A stretch of DNA of 64,000 bases from an uncultured Alistipes sp. (GTDB taxonomy: Bacteria; Bacteroidota; Bacteroidia; Bacteroidales; Rikenellaceae). The stretch covers positions 124,001-188,000 of the forward strand of contig CALUNE010000003.1 in the NCBI GenBank assembly GCA_944321945.1. The letters run 5' to 3'. Positions 10,401-19,200 of this stretch are shown here, piece after piece; positions within the stretch are counted from its first letter, which is position 1, and each line of letters opens with the position of its first letter. A program made the translations under genes and the position numbers. A model generated the notes under the pieces. The model was not told the origin of the DNA. It saw nothing but the letters and a program-made list of their open reading frames with translations, and ran no database searches.

Positions 10401-10628
10401 ATATTGCCCCTTGACATCCGTCGTCGTTCCGTCAAACGACCCTTTCACAATCACGGCAACTCCCGCCAAGGGAGCTCCGGATTCATCACAGACTGTTCCG
10501 GATACACTGCGTCCATCGTTACTCTGCGCAAAACATACCGATGCACCCGAAACCACAAATAAAAACACAAGCAGATACCTGTACAGATCCTTGCCTTTCT
10601 TTTTGCATTGGGTTGAAATACTTAGCAT
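7455..10628 (-). CDS. SusC/RagA family TonB-dependent outer-membrane glycan transporter
   Basis: 1057 residues. The signal peptide ends near SVCFAQS. A carboxypeptidase-D regulatory-like domain (residues ~40-125, [22 protein letters not shown]) is followed by the SusC-specific region [20 protein letters not shown], the plug ([38 protein letters not shown]) and a ~800-residue 22-stranded barrel ending in the aromatic TFTLNFKF. It imports glycan fragments captured by SusD using TonB energy. About 200 bases separate it from the upstream GH127 gene, so it may have its own promoter, though no perfect TAnnTTTG box was found there. Confidence 0.96.
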   Translation of the reverse strand: [1057 protein letters not shown]

Positions 10629-10834
10629 AATACGGTTAATTTAGGTTAATAGTAAGTACATATTTTCAAGTACCACAGGGGAACATACTCATTCTCAATG
10701 CTGTATAATGACGCACCCCGGCACTTCAGCCGTCGGTGGAGGCGGTCGCTTCGGCGAGCAGCGGTCACTCTCACCGACATCGGAATGCGCAGGGACCGAC
10801 TTGAGACCACCCATTGACATCCTATCTTTCACCA
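10629..10834 (-). other. Intergenic region upstream of susC
   Basis: 206 bases between the GH127 C-terminal half and susC. The susC-proximal ~100 bases are AT-rich, as expected for a promoter or leader, but I see no exact -7 box and no convincing terminator. Confidence 0.4.
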
Positions 10835-13293
10835 TTATTCGAGAATTATTTCTCCGACACCAAACTTTCCTCCACCCGATTCCACCTGAAGCCGGATGGC
10901 GTCACAAGAAAAGACCGCAGCGGGATGGACGACATTGAGCTTGTCCGGTTCGACACCATAGCTATCGGTCACATAAAGCGCCAAAGGCTTCCAGGATCCA
11001 TCCTTGCGATACTCCATCCTCCATTTGGCGGGAAGCCGGCAGTCTCCACAAGTCATCCAATAGATACCGATGGAGGACAAGCTCACTTCGGTATCGAACG
11101 TAAGGACCAGACTCTCCTCTCCCTGCGAACGGGATGACACCCAGAATCCGGAAGCAGCATCCGTCGAAGACGCCGGAATCTCTCCGTCGACGATACACTC
11201 CATGTCGGGATTGCCGACGTTATAGTCGGGTCCGATTGTCCGGATAGATGCAGAAAGGGCATCGGATGAATTCTCAGACTGACGCGACAATCCGCAATCG
11301 GCATCGTGCATCCACACCATCATGGTTTCATCGTCACCCCGGTTGCACCAGGCATAATACGGCACCATCACGATATCCGTATCATCGACTCCGGAGGTTG
11401 CCACTCTTCTGCCGGGAACCGATATGAAAGGAATGCCGTCCATGATACCGCCCCGGAACTTCGAGACCTCACCAGGAGCTTCGTGCCTGTTTACGGCCAG
11501 ATTCTGAACCCGACAACCGTTATCGACCTCCTCCGCACAATAGACAAGAGGCCCCCGGACAACGGCCACAGCCCCCCGGTCATCCTCGACCCGGCTGTCG
11601 CAGGTGACATACGCAGCCTCGAACGGCAAGATCAGTTCGACTTCATCTCCGGAGGTCCATTTCCGGTCCACCACGGCAAATCCCCGATCCATTCGATAGT
11701 CCACCGGCTCACCGTTCACCCGAATCTCCGGAGCCCCATCTTTTCGGGAGTCCGTATAGCGATACAGGCCCCCCGGAACGAATTCGGACGAACCCGCCCA
11801 TGTCGGAATCCGCATCTTGAGTTTGAAACAGGAGGGGGTTTCCGGCCGGAGAACGACCTTCACATTCCCCCCAAACGGATAGTCGGAGGTCTCCTCCACC
11901 CCTACATCACCCCCTTGAGCGGGATCGTAGTCCGGCTGTCGCCATACAGGGTCAGATAGATCTCATCATCCGAACAGGCATACATATATCCCGCAACCTG
12001 AAGGATCAACCTTGAAATATTGGGAGGACAGCAGGCACAATTGAACCATTCGGCCCGTCCGCCCGTTCCATGATTGAATTTGCGACGGCCGTCCGCCTCC
12101 AGCGGATTGACATAGAAGAAGCGGTTTCCGCCAAGGCTTATCCCGGCCAATGCATTGTTGAACAGGGACAATTCAGCGATATCCAGATATTGGGCATCCT
12201 TCTCGGCAAGAAACATTCCATAATTGAAGAAGACATTGGCGACGGCTGCACAGGTTTCATTGTAGGCGATCTTGTTGGGCAGATAATACTCCGGGCCAAA
12301 ACCTTCGATTCCTTCGGTCGCGCCAAGTCCTCCCGTGATGTGCATCCGCGTACTCACGAGATTGTTCCAGATGGATTTCAGAGCCTGTTCATAATCGTGT
12401 CGACCCGTCAGGGCATCGACCTGAGCCATTGCCGTATACAGATAAGCGGCTCGCACGGCATGGCCCACGGGTTTTCGCTGCTCTCTCACCGGGAGATGCT
12501 GCTGCGCATAGGATGGAGACATAACGCCTTCGCCGTCAGGAACATATGTAACACCTCTTATATCAAGGAACCGTTTGGCCATATCCAGATACTTGCTGTT
12601 TCCCGTCACCCGGTAGAGTTTGCACAAGGCCAGTTCAATCTCTTCGTGCCCCGGAGCCTGATTGACCGGCTTGCCCCCATTGTAAGCCGGATCCCCCTCA
12701 AAAAACACGCGGTTGACATGATCCGCATTCTTGATGGCCACATCCAGCAGGTTTCTCTTCCCGGTTGCCTGATAATAGGCTACCGCCGCCTCATAAAGAT
12801 GCCCCACGTTATACAGTTCATGGCTATGAACCACCCATGAATAGGGACGATCCCCCATCTCATCGACATTGGGATTCCCGCAGATATGCGAGATGTACAG
12901 ATATCCATCCGGAAGCTGGGAGGCCGCAATCAGATGTATGGTCGAATCCATGAACTTCTCCAGTTCGGGATTCCGCTCCTGCATCAAGGAGTAGGCAACA
13001 CCTTCCATGACCTTGTACAGGTCGGAACTGATAAAGCGATGCGGCTCGGGAAGTTCCGTCGACCGCCCGGCCAGATAGTCCGCACACCGCCGAAACCGTT
13101 CAACCGCAGGAGCGCTCTGCTCCACGGAAAACGGGACGGTGACGTCAAGTTCAGTTCTCATTCTCTCTTCCCAGAAACCTCCGGTCAGCTCCACACGATC
13201 GAACGGGACAGGATTCACCGCCTGCCGATCCGAATAACAAGAGGACGACATGCACAGAATCGCCCACAACACAAATAGTTTCCTCATTGGCAT
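10835..13293 (-). pseudogene. GH127-type beta-L-arabinofuranosidase, split by one-base frameshift
   Basis: Two ORFs together make one enzyme: 11902-13293 (463 residues, signal peptide plus catalytic domain) and 10835-11899 (354 residues, beta-sandwich domains). Family GH127 hydrolyses terminal beta-L-arabinofuranose using a Zn-bound Cys nucleophile. The key residues are visible: E330 (general acid, in IEGFGPEY), E346 and C348 (in NETCAA), and C421/C422 (in CACCPPN), matching the Bifidobacterium HypBA1 pattern. The frame breaks at codon 461 in a run of five C on the plus strand (11910-11914). One extra base there reads K-G-G-D-V-G-V-E-E-T and fuses the halves. The far C-terminus (~residues 200-350 of the second ORF) resembles an F5/8-type sandwich. 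The start overlaps the upstream stop (TGATG), implying coupling. It could be a true pseudogene, a slippage-prone gene or a sequencing error. Confidence 0.85.
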
Positions 13294-16019
13294 CAGTTTC
13301 TCTTTTTTATTTCAAGGTTAAAACAATCCTGACCACATCCGACATTCACGTCGGTCCATTCGGAATCAACCCGGAAGCTCCCGGCATTCCGACCGTCAAT
13401 GCGGATCTCATACCCGCCGGCCGGCAGATTCCGGAAGGAGATCTTCTGAGAATCGCACGTCCCCCGTTTCTCCAGATTCAAAACCATCCGATCGAGATTC
13501 TCCGCAAAAATCTGATCCCTGGAATCGTCCATCCCGTTATTGTACAGCCTCATTTCGAAACCTCCGGCCTCGGGAATTGCCAGATACCTCCCGGCTCCAT
13601 CGTATGGTCTTATCCGATAGGCTTTGTCCTCCGCCGTCAGGTCTCCACCATAACATATCGTTCCGAAAACCGGATCATTGACAACATAGATTCCGGCACC
13701 GTGTACACCCCCCGTAAAACCATGATCGATCTCTCCGTCATATCTCCAGGGGCCTCGCCCCGTATCAAGATACCGCATATAAGGATGGGAATGCTGAAAG
13801 ATACAGAATGCCCAACCGGCCGCTCCATCCCGCTCCTTTCCCGGATACCAGTAGCCATAATTCGAAGCTTCATTCCCGACATTCATGAGCGCCCAGGAGG
13901 ACAATATGGAGTTGTATCCATATCTCACATACTTGTAAGGCTCATCCGAAAATCTGACGGCATAGTCGAGCAATGCAACACCCCCCATCTGCGACATGTA
14001 GTCGAGAGCCGCCCCGTTGCCGGTCCAGGCCGTACCGCAGCGGCTGTACCCCGGCTCATAGATACCTCGCAGGGCAAGATTGGCTTCCAACTGCATCTGC
14101 ATGAAATCCCGCTCCGCGGACTCATCGAACGCCGTATACGAATACCACCTTCTCCGGTTCTTGTCATACCAGAACTGCTCCCGGGGAACCATCTCGGTCT
14201 CCAAGGCATATTCGCCGATGTAATAGGAAGATTCGAAGGCCGTCCTGTCTACAAACATTTCCGACCCGAAGGGCCATTCATCTTCATAAATCATATAGGT
14301 CACCTTCTTTTCCCACTCCCGGCGCAGCCGATCGGCCTCCTTTTGCCGGCCCCGGTCCTGAAGGGCATCGATCAGATCAAGAATATATCGTTCATGGAAA
14401 TTCCCCTGCTTGTAGGCCCAGTCACACCATCCGTGGAATGCCCACTGCTCCCCCATGAGAATATTGTAAGGCACCTCGAAGAAGGCCATTGCCGTATGGT
14501 AGGCCCGGTCCAGATAACCGTCAGCATCCAGATAATTCACCCACTGCGGATTGTTCTCCGCAATTCTGAACAGATTGTAATATATGGCGATGTGCGTCGT
14601 ATAGTCAAACGTCCGCCACATCCGCCCCTTCCCGGAGCCGCCGGCATCGTAATCACCATCCATTCCCGACCGGTTCCTGTACCAGTTTTCACTCCCGTAG
14701 ATCCCGTAAGGATACGGGTACTCCTCCCCGGTTCGCTGCAACTTTCCCCAGACAAAGTTCTTTTCGTAATATTCGAGTGAGGCGATCTCGAGCGAATCGG
14801 GATACAGCACGTTCTTCTCACTCACAAAAACCGGTTTGCTGTTCGATGGGTCATCGGAACCCCCGACCATAAAATCCTCCCTCAGATCCTGAAGATAATC
14901 CGGCGACAGAAGTTCGCCGCGCTCCATGTCGTACAGACTGTAGAGGCCATCATACCACTTGGAGGCATCCCGGTGCTGCTGTTTCGTGGTGATGAAGGCA
15001 GCCCTCTTGCAGATCAGCTCCCGGAGCGGTCGGGTGACAAAAAAATCGAGATAACAGGTCTTTCCGTCTCCATAGCTCACCGTCAGCCGGTTCTCTCCCA
15101 GCCGGTCGAATTCGACGTTCCAGAGTTCGTACTCCCCCTTGTCCGCCCCCCTGGTCAGGACGGTGGATTCGGGATACTCGGCCGTAATCCCGGCGATATT
15201 GTGTCTGGTTCTCACCGCAAAAGCCGCCTTGACACCCTCCGGAACCACCATCCCGGGGACAAATTCGAAAAGCAAACCTCCGTTCTCACAGATGGATTCC
15301 GCCACGGCCTCTCGCCCGTCCGCCTTGAACAACCGGAATGCATATCTCACCTTCTCATACGGCCGCAGCATCCGGGTCGTCGAGGGTTGACGCCAGGTAT
15401 CCTTTTCCCGGTCCACGGAGGTGGAGGAATGGATAAAAAACCAATTATCATCCGTCACATACTCGAGCGAGGTTCCATCCTCGGGAAGCATGACGACATG
15501 CTCTCCGTACCCGTCCAGCGGAGCCCAATAGAACCAGGAAGCATCGCGGTTCACCGACACATGACGGTTGAAATTATCCCTGGGAGCCACCGCCTCGTCC
15601 ACGCCACAGACCGGCAGCCAAAACGACAGATCCAGAATCTCCGTCGGTCTGTTCCGTCTGTTGAAGAGGACAAATTCCCAGGTAAACTCTTCGCCGCGAA
15701 GAAAAAAGTTCTGGTACAGCCTCAACCCGGACTCCAGCTGCCAGAAAAGCCGGGCGGAATCCCCGTTGTTGAACAAAACCCGGGCCGGAACGTTTCGCGT
15801 GTCACACTCCCGGATGGCCGCTCCGGACCTGTATTTGATGACGGCCGGGCCCAGCGACGCTCCGCAGTCGATCAGATTTCGCGGCCGCCCGTCCACCTCC
15901 ATTTCGAGTCTGGAAATGCCGTCCGACGATGAAGAGATCTCCAGCGGTGCCGCTGCAAACCCCACCCCAGGAATCCATCCGCAACAGATTATCAAACCGT
16001 AAAACAATATCCGCTTCAT
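13293..16019 (-). CDS. DUF5695-like secreted protein, probable glycan-active enzyme of the PUL
   Basis: 908 residues from the ATG at 16019; another ATG lies three codons earlier at 16028. The signal peptide is MKRILFYGLIICCGWIPGVGFAAAP with no lipobox at the cleavage site, so it is periplasmic. The first ~300 residues are beta-rich (LYQNFFLRGEEFTWEF). The middle ~400 are helical with aromatic-rich repeats (IYGSENWYRNRSGMDGDYD, EQWAFHGWCDWAYKQGNFHERYILDLIDAL), suggesting an (alpha/alpha)6 barrel as in many lyases and hydrolases. A C-terminal sandwich follows. The whole resembles the DUF5695 family; that call is from memory. Conserved-looking Asp/Glu/Trp clusters could be catalytic but are unproven. 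First gene of the minus-strand PUL transcript, translationally coupled to GH127. Confidence 0.6.
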   Translation of the reverse strand: MKRILFYGLIICCGWIPGVGFAAAPLEISSSSDGISRLEMEVDGRPRNLIDCGASLGPAVIKYRSGAAIRECDTRNVPARVLFNNGDSARLFWQLESGLRLYQNFFLRGEEFTWEFVLFNRRNRPTEILDLSFWLPVCGVDEAVAPRDNFNRHVSVNRDASWFYWAPLDGYGEHVVMLPEDGTSLEYVTDDNWFFIHSSTSVDREKDTWRQPSTTRMLRPYEKVRYAFRLFKADGREAVAESICENGGLLFEFVPGMVVPEGVKAAFAVRTRHNIAGITAEYPESTVLTRGADKGEYELWNVEFDRLGENRLTVSYGDGKTCYLDFFVTRPLRELICKRAAFITTKQQHRDASKWYDGLYSLYDMERGELLSPDYLQDLREDFMVGGSDDPSNSKPVFVSEKNVLYPDSLEIASLEYYEKNFVWGKLQRTGEEYPYPYGIYGSENWYRNRSGMDGDYDAGGSGKGRMWRTFDYTTHIAIYYNLFRIAENNPQWVNYLDADGYLDRAYHTAMAFFEVPYNILMGEQWAFHGWCDWAYKQGNFHERYILDLIDALQDRGRQKEADRLRREWEKKVTYMIYEDEWPFGSEMFVDRTAFESSYYIGEYALETEMVPREQFWYDKNRRRWYSYTAFDESAERDFMQMQLEANLALRGIYEPGYSRCGTAWTGNGAALDYMSQMGGVALLDYAVRFSDEPYKYVRYGYNSILSSWALMNVGNEASNYGYWYPGKERDGAAGWAFCIFQHSHPYMRYLDTGRGPWRYDGEIDHGFTGGVHGAGIYVVNDPVFGTICYGGDLTAEDKAYRIRPYDGAGRYLAIPEAGGFEMRLYNNGMDDSRDQIFAENLDRMVLNLEKRGTCDSQKISFRNLPAGGYEIRIDGRNAGSFRVDSEWTDVNVGCGQDCFNLEIKKRN

Positions 16020-16040
16020 ATCATTCATTAAAGTCTATTG

Positions 16041-16048
16041 CAAATTTA
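16041..16048 (-). promoter_or_regulatory. -7 box of the PUL transcript (TAAATTTG)
   Basis: Minus-strand TAAATTTG matches the Bacteroidota -7 consensus TAnnTTTG and lies 22 bases before the ATG of the DUF5695-like gene. No clear -33 TTTG, as expected if an activator is needed. Confidence 0.5.
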
Positions 16049-16113
16049 GACGCTTAAACGGCATATCCGGTTCCTGATATTCATATCTTGTAAACAGATA
16101 AACCAAATCTTCA

Positions 16114-16171
16114 AATTTGAACAATAGTTCACGTTTTTGAATATTCCTGCACGCGCACAATTGTTCAAATT
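16114..16171. promoter_or_regulatory. 12-bp perfect inverted repeat, candidate operator of the PUL regulator
   Basis: AATTTGAACAAT (16114-16125) and its exact reverse complement ATTGTTCAAATT (16160-16171) are separated by 34 bases between the divergent regulator and PUL genes. A shorter dyad GAAC-AATA-GTTC overlaps the left arm. AraC-type regulators bind such half-sites; assignment to the adjacent regulator is inference. Confidence 0.5.
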
Positions 16172-16174
16172 ACG

Positions 16175-16182
16175 TATATTTG
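16175..16182 (+). promoter_or_regulatory. -7 box of the hybrid two-component gene (TATATTTG)
   Basis: TATATTTG lies 21 bases before the GTG start at 16204 and immediately after the right arm of the 12-bp inverted repeat, so binding there could affect this promoter. Confidence 0.55.
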
Positions 16183-16203
16183 ACAAAGAGATAACCCTTA
16201 GAA

Positions 16204-19200
16204 GTGAAAACAAAGCCCATTTCCCGCTCCATCTTATCCATGGCCATCTCCGTATCTGCATTTATATTCAACGGGATGGAAGGCCTCTGCGCCGACAGAA
16301 TTCAGTCTCTGCCCCCTACAAAAGCGCAGAATTTCAGCCAGATCGAGCACAATTCGGAGCTTTCGAACATGTCCGTAATGGATATCGTACAAGATGCAAG
16401 GGGCTTCCTGTGGATAGCGACGCTCAAAGGTCTCAACCGATACGACGGAAATTCCATCACACAATACTACGAAACTCCGGGCGGCATACCGTCCAACGAT
16501 ATCACCTCGCTGCTTTCCGTCGGCAACAACCTGTGGATAGGGACCGGCAAAGGATTGTCCGTCTACGATTCCGAAACGGACAAATTCACGCATATCGACT
16601 CGCTGGACACCGGAGGAATTCACGGGATCAGCCCAATCGGAGAAGAAAGTATCGTTTTCGGATCCGAACTCGGATTATACCTCCTCAACACCCGGACAAG
16701 GGTTTCCGAAAAGGTCGACGACTGCAATATCTATAAACTGACAGCCGACAAGTATGGCACCATTTGGGCCATAACCGGCTCCAACGTGAAGACCTACTCC
16801 GCCAGCGGGAAGGAAAAGATGATCGTATACGACCAGTCATCGTCCAGCGACAAAATATCCCCATCGGAGATCTATTCGGATTCCCAGGGCACGATCTGGT
16901 TGGGAACCATGAATGACGGGATTTATAAATACGACAAAGAGGCGGCCTCCTTCATCCCCTACGAAATCCCCGGTTATACCAAAAAGGAGATCAAATACGT
17001 CCGATGCATGAACGAGGATCTGCTCGGGAACCTCTGGATCGGAACTGAAAACGGGCTGTTCATCCACGACATGAATTCCGGAACCTGCAAGCACTATACC
17101 AAAGAGAAGAAATCCTCGGTATTCAGCAGCATAAACGACAATGCCCTTTACACCATCTTTCTAAGCAGGGAGGGGATCATGTGGATCGGAACATTCTTCG
17201 GAGGCGTGAACTGCTCCAACACCATCAATTCGCACTTCAAGGAGATAACCGACGAAAACGGAGAACGTTTTCTCGACGGAGCGGCCGTCAGCCACATATT
17301 CTGTGATTCCAGAAAAAGGCTGTGGTTCGCCACCGAAAACGAAGGCGTATATGTGCATGACCTGAAAACTCGTCAAACCCGGGCCCTGAATACTCAAACC
17401 CGGCCCGGGCTGAAAGGAAACAACACCCATGCCATCGCCGAAGATCCGTATGGAAATATCTGGATCGGTAATTTTGTAGACGGATTGCACCGCTTTTCAC
17501 TCGATCTGGATCAAAGCCCGGATCTTTTCCAGGCCGGAGGGCAAAAATATGCTCTCCCGGAAAACTCGATATACAGCTTGCTGGCCGACAACAAGGACTC
17601 GCTGTTTATCGGGCTGGAATACGGCCTGGCCACATACAACTACCACACCGGACGATTTCGCAGCCTGGAGCATGACGTCCTGAACAGCGAAAGGATCGAT
17701 GACATCCACAGAGATCGCGATGGCAATGTCTGGCTGGCAACTCATTTCAACGGTATCTTCAGATACGACTCCCTGAATCGGATCCGGCACTATTCAAAGA
17801 GGAGTCACAAAAACATGTCAAGCGATCTGATATTCTGCTGTTTCGAGGATTCGGCCGGAGACATGTGGTTCGGGACGAATAACGGAGGCCTGCTGAAATA
17901 CGATAAAACAAACCAGGATTTTCTATCTTTCGGCGCTCGGGATGCCCTGAAGCAACGGAACGTCTATTTCATTGAAGAGGATTCGTTCGGCAACCTGTGG
18001 TTGAGCACCGACAGAGGCATTTTCTCGTTCGACCCCTCAAGCGGCACATTCAACAACTACAAACTGAAAAACAGCCCTGTCTCAAACCAGTTCAATTACA
18101 ATGCGGGATACAAGAATCCCGTTCAGGGAATGATCTATCTCGGGAGTATCAACGGGGCATGCTGCTTCCAGCCCGAAGAGATCATCATGGATAAAACGGA
18201 GAATTTCCCGAAAATCATCTTTTCCGATTTTAAAATACACAACAACAGCATCGTCCCCGGAGAAGACGCCCCCCTGAAGCAGGCCATCGACTACACCTCG
18301 GACATTGTACTCCGGCACAACGAAAATTCCGTATCCTTCGAATTCAAGTACATCGACTTCGGAATCTTCATGCCCAATTCATTCGTATGCGAATACAGGC
18401 TCGACAACGAGGATGCGGAATGGATCACGGCGGGGAATCCCCAGATCTGCAATTACAGCAAACTGGCTCCGGGGAAATATACGTTCAAGACCCGCGTGGT
18501 CGACAACGACGGCAACACACTGGAGGCCAGAACCATCAGATTCAGAATAAAGCCCCACATTCTGCTGAGTCCGGGTTTCTATCTGATCTATACGCTCTTG
18601 GGGCTGGCCATGCTGTTTCTCATTCTCAAAATATACCGGAATCGCATGAACGACAAGCTGGCTCTGCAGATCGAACAGATCGAGAAGCAGAATCTGGAAA
18701 CGATCAACAGACACCGGATCAATTTCTTCACATACATTTCCCACGAATTCAAGTCACCGCTCACCATTCTCCTGGCCATTCTGGAAGATATTGAAAAAAG
18801 CGGGAATGAAAGAAGGATCAGCTCGCAGGAGACTGAAATTATCACGCACAATACGAGAAGACTCATTTTCCTCATAAATCAACTGATGGAGTTCCGATCC
18901 ATCGAAACCAACCATGAAAAGATGAACTACATCAAGGGAGACATCATTAATTTCTGCAACAAGATTTTCGAGATGTTCATCCCGTTGTTCCGGCAGAATG
19001 GGCTGCGCCATGAATTCCGCTCATCCCACCCGACCTTCATAACGACCTTTGACAACGACAAAATCGAAAAGATCATAAGCAATCTCTTGAGCAATGCCGT
19101 AAAGCACTCGATTCCAATGGAGAATGAGGTTTCGGTCTCCTTCAACGTTCTCATCGACGAAGAGAGGCAAACCCTGACCTTCTCCTGCCACAACAAGGGA

